Origin: Candidatus Intricatilinea gracilis
GTDB lineage: Bacteria; Pseudomonadota; Gammaproteobacteria; Burkholderiales; Burkholderiaceae_C
Assembly: GCA_016702605.1 (NCBI GenBank)
Contig: JADJDQ010000021.1
Coordinates: forward strand, 1,054,001 to 1,118,000
Length of the DNA stretch: 64,000 bases
Reading direction: 5' to 3'
Shown here: one piece after another, positions 51,407 to 60,061 of the stretch
How the letters are laid out: every line of letters begins with the position of its first letter
How positions within the stretch are numbered: position 1 is the stretch's first letter
Made by a program: the position numbers and the translations under genes
The notes under the pieces: model-generated
The model's input: the letters and a program-made list of their open reading frames with translations, nothing else
What the model was told of the DNA's origin: nothing
The model's database searches: none

Positions 51407-52738
51407 TCACGCCGTGTGGCGCCCCGCGCTGGACGGTGGCGCACCTTTCAGGAACACCTCGGGATCGGGCGCAAACGCCGCGTACAGCGGCAGCAGGGCG
51501 CCGCCCAGGGCGCGGGCATCCGAGCCGATGGTGCCGCTCAGCACGCTGGGGCGGGTGACACCTTCCCAGCTGTGGGCGTCGAGTGCGTTCTCGATCTCGG
51601 CGATGAGGCGGCTTTGCAGGTCGCGCGAGAACACGCCGTCGACGATGACGTCGCCGATGTCGAGCAGGCAGGCGCAGTTGGTGATGGCCAGGGCCATGGC
51701 TTGTGCGGCGCCCTTGAGCCATTCGCGGGTGTGTATGTTCCACGGCGGTTCGAGGGCGCGGGCGTCGTTGGCTGCGTCCACGGCCAGTCCGGCGGCGCTG
51801 TAGCGGCGTTCGAGGGCCAGCAGCGCGGCAGCACTCAGCACCTGGGCGGGCGCCACACCGGGCTGGGCGCCGAGCAAGGGCATCGAACCCACGGCGCCGG
51901 CGTTGCCGCGGTCGCCGCCAAACAGGTGGCTGTCGATCACCAGGCCGCCGCCGACGAAGGTGTCCATGAACAGGTAGAGATAACTCTTGAGGCTGCGCCC
52001 GCGCCCGGCCACCAGTTCGGCCACACAGGCTGCGGCCGTGTCCTTGACGACGTGGATGGGCAGGGCGGTGATCTCGCGCAGGCGGGCCGTGAGGTCGATC
52101 TCGTCCCAGCGGCGCGCCTTGTCGTCGGGCACACCGAGCAGGCTTTGCCAGCCGCCCAGCGACAGGGGGGCCGCCACACCCAGGCCGGTGACACGTTCCT
52201 GCAGGTCGCCGAGGGGGGCGCAGATGCGTTCGAGCATGCGCGCCAGGTCGTCGAACAAGGTGAGCGGGTCGGGGAACTCGTAGCTCAGGCTGGCGCGTTG
52301 ACGCACCTGGCCGGTGAAGTCGATGAGCAGCACATCGAGGCTGCGGCGGGCGATCTTGACCCCCACCGAAAACGCACCGTCCGGGTTGAGTGCAATCGGC
52401 ACCGAGGGTTGGCCGATGCGCCCGCGCACCGGTTCGCGCTTGATGAGCAGGCCGTCGTCGAGCAGCCGGTTGATGATGAGCGACACGGTCTGTGTGCTCA
52501 GGTGCGTCAGCCGCGCCAGGTCGGCCTTGGGCAACTCGCCGTTCAGGCGGATGGCCTGCAGCAGCACTCTTTCGTTGTATTGACGCAGGCCCACCTGGTT
52601 GGAGCCGCGCGGGCGCAGTTGCAGGGCGCCGGGCGGCGACCCGACGGCGGCGTCCGCGGCGCTGCTGGTCGGTGCGGTGGCCACGTCGGCGGCGCTGGCT
52701 TCGAGCAGGCTGGTCGGGTCGGAGTAAGGCACGGACAT
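51407..52738 (-). CDS. ROK-family transcriptional regulator of the fructose-type operon
   Basis: The 443-residue protein has an N-terminal variable stretch, then a winged helix-turn-helix (LNGELPKADLARLTHLSTQTVSLIINRLLDDGLL, about 85-120) and a C-terminal ROK domain (SVGVKIARRSLDVLLIDFTG, VKDTAAACVAELVAGRGR, GGGLVIDSHLFGGDRGNAGAVGSMPL). The usual cysteine-rich zinc motif of ROK proteins after GAVGS is absent. It lies at the 3' end of the sugar operon, and repression by sugar availability is likely. It probably binds the operator at 56372-56394. Confidence 0.9.
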   Translation of the reverse strand: MSVPYSDPTSLLEASAADVATAPTSSAADAAVGSPPGALQLRPRGSNQVGLRQYNERVLLQAIRLNGELPKADLARLTHLSTQTVSLIINRLLDDGLLIKREPVRGRIGQPSVPIALNPDGAFSVGVKIARRSLDVLLIDFTGQVRQRASLSYEFPDPLTLFDDLARMLERICAPLGDLQERVTGLGVAAPLSLGGWQSLLGVPDDKARRWDEIDLTARLREITALPIHVVKDTAAACVAELVAGRGRSLKSYLYLFMDTFVGGGLVIDSHLFGGDRGNAGAVGSMPLLGAQPGVAPAQVLSAAALLALERRYSAAGLAVDAANDARALEPPWNIHTREWLKGAAQAMALAITNCACLLDIGDVIVDGVFSRDLQSRLIAEIENALDAHSWEGVTRPSVLSGTIGSDARALGGALLPLYAAFAPDPEVFLKGAPPSSAGRHTA

Positions 52739-52832
52739 GGCGGCTGAAGGCAGGGGGAGGTGATCTGGGAGGCTGGCGGCAAGGCAGATTGTCCGGCCGG
52801 GTGAGGGCGGCACGTGTCGGCGCCGCTGCCTG

Positions 52833-53303
52833 TCACTCGATCAAGGCAGCGCCGAGCACACCCTTCTTGAAGATGAAGTTGCCGTAGGGCTGCAACTCGC
52901 CGGTGAGCACGATGGCATAGGCCTGGCGCACACGGTCGTAGAAGGCAAAACGTTCCACCGCCTGGCACTGCGCTGGTGTGGCATGGCCGCCGGTGTCGAT
53001 CATGCTGATCACCGCACGTTGCTGCGCACTGCGAAACCCCTCGGGCTTGCCACTCACATGCATGAAGGCGACGGGCTGATCGACGAAGCCATCGAGCGGC
53101 AACAGCGACAACACCGCACGCGCCGTGCGCTCCACATCCGCACCCGGTGCGTGGATCAGCGGCTTGCTGCGCCCGCTGACCTCCACGGCCAGGCTGGCGG
53201 CGGTGAAGTTGGCATCGGCGATGACGATCTCGTCGCCGTGGCCCATCTCGGCCAGCACCTTGAGCAGCTCGGGTGAGAGCAGGGGGTCTATGCCTTTGAG
53301 CAT
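52833..53303 (-). CDS. RbsD/FucU-family sugar mutarotase
   Basis: The 156-residue protein matches RbsD/FucU: MLKGIDPLLSPELLKVLAEMGHGDEIVIADANF at the start, where the His of MGHGDE is catalytic, and RQAYAIVLTGELQPYGNFIFKKGVL at the end. These enzymes speed interconversion of pyranose and furanose or anomeric forms. It lies between the ROK regulator and the ATPase FrcA, so it should convert the incoming sugar to the form used downstream. The exact sugar is not certain. Confidence 0.9.
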   Translation of the reverse strand: MLKGIDPLLSPELLKVLAEMGHGDEIVIADANFTAASLAVEVSGRSKPLIHAPGADVERTARAVLSLLPLDGFVDQPVAFMHVSGKPEGFRSAQQRAVISMIDTGGHATPAQCQAVERFAFYDRVRQAYAIVLTGELQPYGNFIFKKGVLGAALIE

Positions 53304-53322
53304 GTGGATCGTCTCTTGTTGG

Positions 53323-54111
53323 TCAGGCCAGACAGTCGGCGGGTATCTGGTCGGCGGGCATGGCGCCGGTCATCACGGCCACGGTGTCGCTCATGCTGAT
53401 CTTCCTGGGGTTCAGGATGGCGGCACGTTTGCCCAGACGCGCCACGTGGATGCGGTCGGCGATCTCGAACACATGCGGCATGTTGTGGCTGATCAGGATG
53501 ACCGGCAGGCCCTTGTCACGCACCCGGCGGATGAGTTCGAGCACCATGTTGCCCTCCTTCACACCCAGCGCTGCGGTGGGTTCGTCCAGGATGACCACGT
53601 GTTCGGCAAAGGCTGCGGCACGGGCCACCGCCACACACTGGCGCTGCCCACCGGACAAGGTCTCGACCGCCTGCGTCATCGAGCGGATGCCGACCTTCAG
53701 GTCGTTCATGCGTGCGACGGCGATCTCGAGCATCTTCTTCTTGTCGAGCATACGCAGCACGTTGCCGGCAAACCCGGCGCGGCGCAGTTCGCGGCCGAGG
53801 AAGAGGTTCTCGGCAATCGTCATGGCCGGTGCCACGGCCAGGTCCTGGTAGACCGTTTCGATGCCGACGCGGCGTGCATCGATGGGGCTCTTGAAGTGGA
53901 TGACCTGGCCGTCCAGGTCGATCGAGCCTTCGTCGGGGATGGTGGCGCCCGACAGGCACTTGATCAGGCTCGACTTGCCGGCGCCGTTGTCGCCGATCAC
54001 GGCCATGATCTCGCCGGCGCGCAGCTCGAAGTCGGCGCCGTCCAGGGCGGTGACCTGACCGTAACGCTTCACCAGGCCCTTGGCCTGCATCACGAGTTTG
54101 GGGGTGCTCAT
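53323..54111 (-). CDS. frcA: Sugar ABC transporter ATPase, FrcA-like
   Basis: The 262-residue ATPase has Walker A GDNGAGKS, the Q-loop VYQDLA, signature LSGGQRQ, Walker B VVILDEPTAAL and the switch histidine in LISHNMPHV. It is a single ATPase of about 260 residues, as in the FrcA fructose importer, not the double-domain RbsA/XylG type. It follows the permease gene directly with a 1-nt gap and precedes the mutarotase. Confidence 0.93.
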   Translation of the reverse strand: MSTPKLVMQAKGLVKRYGQVTALDGADFELRAGEIMAVIGDNGAGKSSLIKCLSGATIPDEGSIDLDGQVIHFKSPIDARRVGIETVYQDLAVAPAMTIAENLFLGRELRRAGFAGNVLRMLDKKKMLEIAVARMNDLKVGIRSMTQAVETLSGGQRQCVAVARAAAFAEHVVILDEPTAALGVKEGNMVLELIRRVRDKGLPVILISHNMPHVFEIADRIHVARLGKRAAILNPRKISMSDTVAVMTGAMPADQIPADCLA

Positions 54112-54112
54112 T

Positions 54113-55087
54113 TCAACGGGCTCCTTTGCGGGACAGTTGATCCACGGTGACGGCGACGATGACGAGGATGCCGGTGATCAGCACCTGGTAGACGGACGAC
54201 ACACCCATCAGCGTGAGGCCGTTGCGCAGCACACCCACCACGATGGCGCCGATCAATGTGCCCAGCACCATGCCGCGGCCACCGAACAGGCTGGTGCCAC
54301 CAAGCACCACGGCGGTGATGGCGTCCAGGTTTTCGGTCTGCCCTGCGTTGGGGTCACCCACACCGGTGCGCGCCACGCTCAGCAGGCTGGCGATGCCGTA
54401 GAACACGCCGGCCAGCACATACACACCCACCAGCACACGGTCGGTCGGGATGCCGACCAGGCGGGTTGCTTCGGGGTTGTTGCCCACGGCGTAGACATGG
54501 CGGCCACTCGACGTTTCGCGCAGCCAGAACCAGGTGACAAGGTAGAGCGCGATCATCAGCACGGTGCCGAAGGCCACCGAGGTGCCGCCGATCTTGAAAG
54601 TATTGCCCAGCCAGGTCATGGAGTCGGGCACGCTGGTGACCGTCTGGGCCTTGGAATAGAGCTGGGTGATCGCGAAGGCGATGTTGAAGGTGCCCAGCGT
54701 CACGATGAACGGTGGCAGCTTGATGCGGGTGACGAGCAGGCCATTGACCAGGCCGAAGGCGGCCGTCACGGTGATGCCGAACAGGATGGCCAATGGCGCC
54801 GGCACCCCGAAGTCGTCGGCTACCTTGGTCATCACGATGCTGCCCAGGGCCATCACCATGCCGCACGACAGGTCGATGCCGGCGGTCAGGATGATGAGTG
54901 TCTGACCGATGGCGATGACACCAACCACCATGACCTGCTGCAGGATGAGCGAGAAGTTGGCACCGCTGAAGAAGTTGTCGGTGGTGAGGCCGAAGACCAG
55001 GCAGGCAATCGCCAGGGCGATGAAGGGCCCGAGCTGGCTGATCGGTGGCAACTTGTCCTTGAAGGTGTTCACGGTGCTTGTCCTCAT
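54113..55087 (-). CDS. frcC: Sugar ABC transporter permease, FrcC-like
   Basis: The 324-residue permease has eight or more transmembrane segments. LTAGIDLSCGMVMALGSIVMTKVADDFG and the cytoplasmic GNNPEATRLVGIPTDRV coupling loop are typical of the RbsC/FrcC family. The ATG at 55087 is preceded by a good start region; the open frame upstream is proline/serine-rich. It lies 140 nt downstream of frcB in the same operon. Confidence 0.93.
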   Translation of the reverse strand: MRTSTVNTFKDKLPPISQLGPFIALAIACLVFGLTTDNFFSGANFSLILQQVMVVGVIAIGQTLIILTAGIDLSCGMVMALGSIVMTKVADDFGVPAPLAILFGITVTAAFGLVNGLLVTRIKLPPFIVTLGTFNIAFAITQLYSKAQTVTSVPDSMTWLGNTFKIGGTSVAFGTVLMIALYLVTWFWLRETSSGRHVYAVGNNPEATRLVGIPTDRVLVGVYVLAGVFYGIASLLSVARTGVGDPNAGQTENLDAITAVVLGGTSLFGGRGMVLGTLIGAIVVGVLRNGLTLMGVSSVYQVLITGILVIVAVTVDQLSRKGAR

Positions 55088-55227
55088 GGGTTCGGAAACG
55101 AAAACAGCGCTGCTCCGGTCGGACGCGGGCTTGCTCCCACGTCGTTTCGGACCAGCGCCGTCCCAAGTGCGCTGAGGTGGCTGCACCCCTGGCGGGGCGC
55201 TTCAGTCAGTCAGTCGCCGGCTTGTGT

Positions 55228-56229
55228 TTACTTCTTGCCCCAGCACAGGTCCAGGCCGACCTTGGTGTCCTTGCTGTCGACGCCGGCCACGGCCTTGTTG
55301 GCGATCAGCGTCACGCCGGTGTCGGTGTAGCCGCTGGCCTTCTTGCCACCCTTGGCGTACTCGACGCCAGCGTCGACACCCATCGAAGCCATCTTGAGCG
55401 GGTACTGCTGCGAGGTGGCGGCGATCTTGCCGGCGGCCACGTCCTTGATGCCGTCGCAGCCACCGTCCACCGACACGATGATCACGTCCTTCTCCTTGCC
55501 CGCTGCCTTGAGGGCGTTGTAGGCACCGGCCGCGGCGGGTTCGTTGATGGTGTAGACCAGGTTGATGGCCGGGTTCTTCTGCAGGCAGTTTTCCATGCCG
55601 GTCTGGCCCTTGGCGCGGTCACCGAAGCTGTCGGCCATACACACCACTTCGGCCGGCTTGGCCAGTTCGTTGTTCTTGGCATCGTTCGAAGCCAGACCGA
55701 AACCCTGCAGGAAGCCGTTGTGACGCTGCGCGCCCACCGGGTGGCCGGGGAACAGGTCGAGTGTGGCGATGACGGGCTTCTTGCCGCCCAGCGCGGCCTT
55801 GGCGTATTGGCCGATCAGCACGCCGGCCTTGTAGTTGTCGGTGGCGAACAGGGCGTTCACGGCGTCGGCCGGATCGGTCGGGCTGTCCAGCGCGATGACC
55901 TGCACACCCTTTTCCTGCGCCTTCTTGATCGTCGGGATGATGGCCTTGGCATCACTCGGGGTGATGAGGATGGTCTTGGCGCCCGCGGCGACGAAGTTCT
56001 CGATCAGTGCCACCTGGCCGGCGTTGTCGCCGTCCGTCTTGCCTGCGCCGCTCAGCAGCTTGGCGCCCTTGGCCTTGGCGGCCTGTGCGGCACCTTCCTT
56101 CATCTTGACGAAGAAGGGGTTGGTCTCGGTCTTGGTGATCAGGCCGATGACGGGCTGGCTCTGGGCCATGGCGGCGCCGGCGGCAAGGGCGAGGGCAGTG
56201 GCGAGGCCGAGAGTGGAAAGGCGATTCAT
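55228..56229 (-). CDS. frcB: Periplasmic sugar-binding protein, FrcB-like
   Basis: The 333-residue protein has a signal peptide (LGLATALALAAGAAMAQ) and the periplasmic-binding fold: GLITKTETNPFFVKMKEGAAQAA, TILITPSDAKAIIP, VIALDSPTDPADAVNALFATDNYKAG and VYTINEPAAAGAYNALKAAG. The DSP(T)DP segment and length fit the fructose-binding FrcB. It is the first gene after the operator and promoter, with the permease after a 140-nt gap that may limit downstream translation. Confidence 0.93.
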   Translation of the reverse strand: MNRLSTLGLATALALAAGAAMAQSQPVIGLITKTETNPFFVKMKEGAAQAAKAKGAKLLSGAGKTDGDNAGQVALIENFVAAGAKTILITPSDAKAIIPTIKKAQEKGVQVIALDSPTDPADAVNALFATDNYKAGVLIGQYAKAALGGKKPVIATLDLFPGHPVGAQRHNGFLQGFGLASNDAKNNELAKPAEVVCMADSFGDRAKGQTGMENCLQKNPAINLVYTINEPAAAGAYNALKAAGKEKDVIIVSVDGGCDGIKDVAAGKIAATSQQYPLKMASMGVDAGVEYAKGGKKASGYTDTGVTLIANKAVAGVDSKDTKVGLDLCWGKK

Positions 56230-56351
56230 GTTGTGTCTCCGAGGGTCGTGCGCTGATGGGGCGCAGCACGGTGGGGGTGAGAAAGGTGGACAGACCTGGC
56301 CCGGTGCTCTGGGCCCGAGGTGAGGCGCTGCTCGCCTTCACCATGGAACGT

Positions 56352-56380
56352 ATCCTAGGATCGGCACCCAATTAAATCAA
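56352..56380 (-). promoter_or_regulatory. Promoter of the frc operon
   Basis: On the minus strand TTGATT (plus 56375-56380) and TAGGAT (plus 56352-56357) are separated by exactly 17 nt, a good sigma-70 pair. The -35 element lies inside the left arm of the palindromic operator, so a bound repressor would block polymerase. Confidence 0.55.
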
Positions 56381-56394
56381 GTGAATTGATTTAA
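56372..56394. promoter_or_regulatory. Palindromic operator in the frc/pfkB divergent region
   Basis: TTAAATCAA (56372-56380) and TTGATTTAA (56386-56394) form perfect 9-bp inverted arms around GTGAA. This is strikingly AT-rich in a high-GC region. It overlaps the -35 of the frc promoter and is the best candidate for the binding site of the ROK protein encoded at 51407-52738. Confidence 0.65.
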
Positions 56395-56587
56395 AGGTTT
56401 TCCCTAGGTTCTGGTCCATCTGGTCGTGACACCATCTCGCACCAGAATCCTGCACGTCGATGGGGGTTCTTGATCCTCTCGCGGTGCCTGGTGGTACTTT
56501 CTTGCAGATCTCTGCCTGCTCCAGGCCGAACGACTGCACCAATCGCCAGTTGTTCTAAATCATGTTTTTGTAGTTAGTGAGACGTAC

Positions 56588-57535
56588 ATGCCTCAACAGC
56601 CCCTGGTCCTGATCTGCGGTGAATCGCTGCTCGATGTCTTTGCCAATGGCCATACACCCACCGGGTTGGCCCTGGATGCCGTGGTCGGCGGCTCGCCACT
56701 CAACGTCGCCGCCGGCGTGGCCCGCCTGGGCCTGCGCTCGCTGTTCTTCGGCGCCGTCTCGGGCGACTTTCTCGGTGCCCGCATCGAGCAGAGCATCTTG
56801 GCCGAAGGCATAGACACCAGTGCGCTGGTGCGCTGCAACGCGCCGACCACACTCAGCCTGGTGGGCGTCGATGCGCAGGGCCAGCCCAGCTACCGCTTCT
56901 ACGGCCACGGCGGCGCCGACCGCCAACTGCTGCCCGAACACGTCGCCCTCGTTCCGCAAGGGCTGGCGGCCTTGCACTTCGGCTCTTATGCCTGCGTGGT
57001 CGAGCCCATCGCCTCGACCATCCGTGCCCTGGTCGAGCAGCGCTGCAGTGTCAGCGTCATCTCGTACGACCCCAATGTGCGCGCCAACGTCGAGCCCGAT
57101 CTCGACGCCTGGCGCGCCAACATCGCGTGGATGGCCGGCCGCTGCCACCTGCTCAAGCTGAGCGACGAAGACCTCGAGCGCCTCTACCCCGGCCGCGATA
57201 TCGACGACCTGGCCGCCAGCTGGCTCGCGGCAGGCGTCAAGCTGGTGATGCTGACACGCGGCGGGCAGGGCGCTTCGGCCTGGATGTCCGCCGGCCGCGT
57301 CGATGTGGCCGCACCCCAGGTGCAGGTGCAGGACACCGTCGGCGCGGGCGACACCTTCCAGGCCGCCAGCCTCATTGCGCTGCACGAGCTCGGCCGCCTC
57401 AGCCCCGCCGGTATGGCCGAGCTCACGCTCGACGACGTGCGCCGCCTGGCCAGCTTTGCCGCCGGTGCGGCCGCCATCACCTGCACCCGCCGCGGCCCCG
57501 ATCTGCCGCGCCGCGCCGAGTTGCCTGCGGTGTGA
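56588..57535 (+). CDS. PfkB-family sugar kinase (fructokinase-like)
   Basis: The 315-residue kinase has ICGESLLDVFANG at the start, GGSPLNVAAGVARLG, DPNVRANVEPD and the catalytic DTVGAGDTFQAA signature, where the second Asp is the base. It would phosphorylate fructose or a related ketose delivered by the Frc transporter. It is divergent from frcB, so the shared 358-bp region with the operator probably controls both. Confidence 0.9.
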   Translation: MPQQPLVLICGESLLDVFANGHTPTGLALDAVVGGSPLNVAAGVARLGLRSLFFGAVSGDFLGARIEQSILAEGIDTSALVRCNAPTTLSLVGVDAQGQPSYRFYGHGGADRQLLPEHVALVPQGLAALHFGSYACVVEPIASTIRALVEQRCSVSVISYDPNVRANVEPDLDAWRANIAWMAGRCHLLKLSDEDLERLYPGRDIDDLAASWLAAGVKLVMLTRGGQGASAWMSAGRVDVAAPQVQVQDTVGAGDTFQAASLIALHELGRLSPAGMAELTLDDVRRLASFAAGAAAITCTRRGPDLPRRAELPAV

Positions 57536-57614
57536 CGCCGATGTGCCGTCGGCGTGCCTTAGAATCGCGCCCACTGGTTCGGCCCGGCGCCTGGCGTCGA
57601 TGTCGAACCACCGT

Positions 57615-57691
57615 CGGGGTGTAGCGCAGCCTGGTAGCGCATCTGCTTTGGGAGCAGAGGGTCGAAGGTTCGAATCCTTTCGCCCCGACCA
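57615..57691 (+). tRNA. tRNA-Pro (anticodon TGG)
   Basis: The 77-nt cloverleaf has the acceptor stem CGGGGTG with CGCCCCG, the D-loop GCGCAGCCTGGTAGCGC, an anticodon stem-loop CTGCTTTGGGAGCAG with TGG, the T arm GAAGGTTCGAATCCTTTC and an encoded CCA end. It follows the kinase gene by 80 nt. Confidence 0.95.
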
Positions 57692-57772
57692 CCAAGATCC
57701 TCGGCCGCACCAGCGGCCCGCGACCGCCGCCCCCAGGGCCAGGCGCTCGCCACCAGGTGCCCCGCCCACCTG

Positions 57773-57849
57773 CTGCCCGTAGCTCAACTGGATAGAGCAC
57801 CAGCCTTCTAAGCTGGGGGTCGGGGGTTCGAGTCCCTCCGGGCAGGCCA
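57773..57849 (+). tRNA. tRNA-Arg (anticodon TCT)
   Basis: The 77-nt cloverleaf has CTGCCCG paired with CGGGCAG in the acceptor stem, D arm GCTCAACTGGATAGAGC, anticodon stem-loop CCAGCCTTCTAAGCTGG with TCT, T arm GGGGGTTCGAGTCCCTC and an encoded CCA. It is 81 nt after tRNA-Pro and probably co-transcribed. Confidence 0.95.
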
Positions 57850-57943
57850 CCACATCGTCCCTGGACGTCCGGCAAGATCGGCAAGGCACGAACTTCCCAA
57901 GGCCAGCAATCGTCGACTTGATGCCAGGCTGCACCGCATCTCC

Positions 57944-58867
57944 ATGAACAGCCTGCCCTTGGACCTGGACCTCAACCTGCTTCGTGTGCTGGTGCAGGTG
58001 CATGCCGACCGCAAGGTGTCACTGGCGGCCGAGCATCTGGGCATGTCGCAGCCGGGGGTCAGCAGCGCACTCAAGCGCCTGCGTGAAGCGCTGGGCGACC
58101 GGCTGTTCGTGCCCACGGCGCGTGGCATGCAGGCCACGCCGCTGGCGGATGAGATCGCGCCGCAGATTGCCGCGGCACTGGCCAGCATCGGCGAGACGAT
58201 GGCGTGCAAGGTCAGCTTCGACGCTGCGACCAGTCAGCGCCAGTTCGCCATCGCGATGACCGACATCGGCGAGGTGCACTTTCTGCCGACCCTGGCCCGC
58301 ACCTTCCACGAGCGTGCGCCTGGCGTGTCGATCGCGACGGTGCGCCACACGGCGGTCAACCTGCGGGTCGAGATGGAGCATGGCAAGGTCGACCTGGCGC
58401 TGGGTCATCTGCCGGATCTGACGACCGACTTCCATCAGCGCCTGTTGTTCAGGCAGCGCTACTTCTGCCTCTTCCGCAAGGGCCATCCTCTGGAGGCTGC
58501 GGCTCAGCCTCTGCAGGCGTATGCCGCGGCTGAACATGCGCAGGTGCTGTCGGTGGGCACGGGCCACGGCCGCGTCGACGAGTTGATCGACAAGGTGGTC
58601 GCCGACCGGCGTATCCGCCTGCGGGTGCCGCACTTCGTGGCGCTGGCCGATGTGCTCGAATCGTCCGACCTGGTGGCCACCGTGCCCGAGGTGCTGGCGC
58701 GCCGAAGTGTGCAGCGCTTCGCGCTGGCCTGCAGGCCTCATCCGGTCGAACTACCTCCGATCGACATTCATGTGTTCTGGCACACCAAGTACCACCAGGA
58801 CCCGGCGAATCGCTGGCTGCGCGAGCTGATCGTGGCGCGCTTCGGCGAGCTCAACTCCGCCGACTAG
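57944..58867 (+). CDS. LysR-type transcriptional regulator
   Basis: The 307-residue protein has an N-terminal helix-turn-helix (LDLNLLRVLVQVHADRKVSLAAEHLGMSQPGVSSALKRLREALGDRLFV) and a PBP-like effector domain. It belongs to the NodD/NahR-like branch (LARTFHERAPGVSIATVRH, VDLALGHLPDL), whose members commonly sense aromatic acids. Its 3' end overlaps the convergent hydroxylase gene by 4 nt. It is the likely regulator of the aromatic acyl-CoA genes. Confidence 0.92.
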   Translation: MNSLPLDLDLNLLRVLVQVHADRKVSLAAEHLGMSQPGVSSALKRLREALGDRLFVPTARGMQATPLADEIAPQIAAALASIGETMACKVSFDAATSQRQFAIAMTDIGEVHFLPTLARTFHERAPGVSIATVRHTAVNLRVEMEHGKVDLALGHLPDLTTDFHQRLLFRQRYFCLFRKGHPLEAAAQPLQAYAAAEHAQVLSVGTGHGRVDELIDKVVADRRIRLRVPHFVALADVLESSDLVATVPEVLARRSVQRFALACRPHPVELPPIDIHVFWHTKYHQDPANRWLRELIVARFGELNSAD

Positions 58868-60015
58868 CCCGGTGCCGCAGCCAGCTCGGGGTGCAGCTTC
58901 TCGTACGCTGCCGCCAGCCCAGGGTCGCGCTTGCGCACCTCGGCATGGTCGACACGTCCGGTGCGGGTCATGTAGTTATAGGCAAAGGTGACCGGATCGA
59001 GCTTCATGTGTTCGTCCATGTGTTCGTACCAGCGCAGGCTCACATTGGCGGCATTCCAGATCTTCTTCATCGGCGGCTGGCGGATCTCCTGGTAACGCGC
59101 CAAAGCCTGCGGCACGCCGGGCTGTTCCTTGAACGCCTTGAACAGCGCCACCGCGTCTTCCATCGCCAGGCGGGTGCCCGAGCCGATCGAGAAGTGCGCG
59201 GTGCGCAGCGCGTCACCCATCAGCACCACGTTGCCTGCGCTCCAGCGCTCGTTCCAGATCGCCGGGAAGTTGCGCCAGTACGAGTTGTTCGAGAGGATCG
59301 GATGGCCGTCCAGGACCTTGGCAAACACCTGCTCGCAGTGGCGGATCGTGTCCTCGGGGCTCATCTGCTCGAAGCCCGCCTTCTTCCAGGTCTGCTCTTC
59401 CACCTCGACCAGGAAGGTGCTCATGCCCGGGTTGTAGCGGTAGTGGTGGGCGCAGAACACACCGTGCGGCGTATCGCGGAAGGTGAGTGACAGGCTGTCG
59501 AAGGGTTTGCTGGTGCCGTACCAGATGAACTTGTTGGGCCGCCAGTCGACGCTGGTGCCGAACTTGGCCTCGTTCTCGCTGCGCACCCAAGAGAACGCGC
59601 CGTTGGCCGCCACCACCAGGTCGGCCCCGGCCAGTTCGGGCTGTGACAACGAGGTGATCTCGGTGTCGAAGACGATGGACACGCCGAGGCCTTCGACGTG
59701 GGCATACAGCAGCTTGAGCATCTCGAGCCGGCCGATGGCGGTGAAGCCATTGCCCGCGATCGGGATGTGAGTGTCGTTGTGCACGATGGTGATGTTCTGC
59801 CAGGTCTCCATGTGCGGTGTCAGCAACTGGTACAGCGCCTCGTCGTCGCCGCGCAAAAACTCCAGCGCACGGTCGGAGAACACCACGCCGAAGCCCCAGG
59901 TGGCATCACGCGGGCCACGCTCGAAGACTCTGATGTCGTGCGACGGATCGTGCTGCTTCATCAGGCCGGCAAAGTAGAGGCCGGCGGGGCCGCCGCCCAG
60001 GATGCGGATCTTCAT
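58864..60015 (-). CDS. FAD-dependent monooxygenase, salicylyl-CoA 5-hydroxylase-like
   Basis: The 383-residue flavoprotein has the GGGPAGLYFAGLMKQHDP dinucleotide motif at the N-terminus and the GDALRTAHFSIGSGTRLAMEDAVAL FAD-binding segment near 280-305. This matches the N-terminal hydroxylase domain of salicylyl-CoA 5-hydroxylase and anthraniloyl-CoA monooxygenase. Those act on aromatic acyl-CoA thioesters, which fits the ligase gene 46 nt upstream. The second, reductase-like domain found in the fused enzymes is absent. Substrate salicylyl-CoA versus anthraniloyl-CoA cannot be told apart. Confidence 0.85.
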   Translation of the reverse strand: MKIRILGGGPAGLYFAGLMKQHDPSHDIRVFERGPRDATWGFGVVFSDRALEFLRGDDEALYQLLTPHMETWQNITIVHNDTHIPIAGNGFTAIGRLEMLKLLYAHVEGLGVSIVFDTEITSLSQPELAGADLVVAANGAFSWVRSENEAKFGTSVDWRPNKFIWYGTSKPFDSLSLTFRDTPHGVFCAHHYRYNPGMSTFLVEVEEQTWKKAGFEQMSPEDTIRHCEQVFAKVLDGHPILSNNSYWRNFPAIWNERWSAGNVVLMGDALRTAHFSIGSGTRLAMEDAVALFKAFKEQPGVPQALARYQEIRQPPMKKIWNAANVSLRWYEHMDEHMKLDPVTFAYNYMTRTGRVDHAEVRKRDPGLAAAYEKLHPELAAAPG

Positions 60016-60061
60016 GGTCTGTGCTCCTCACTTATCTGGTGGATGGTCGGGATGCCGCTAC

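Noticed and set aside
55078..56256. 392-codon plus-strand open frame opposite frcB
   Set aside because: Antisense shadow of a clear periplasmic sugar-binding protein.
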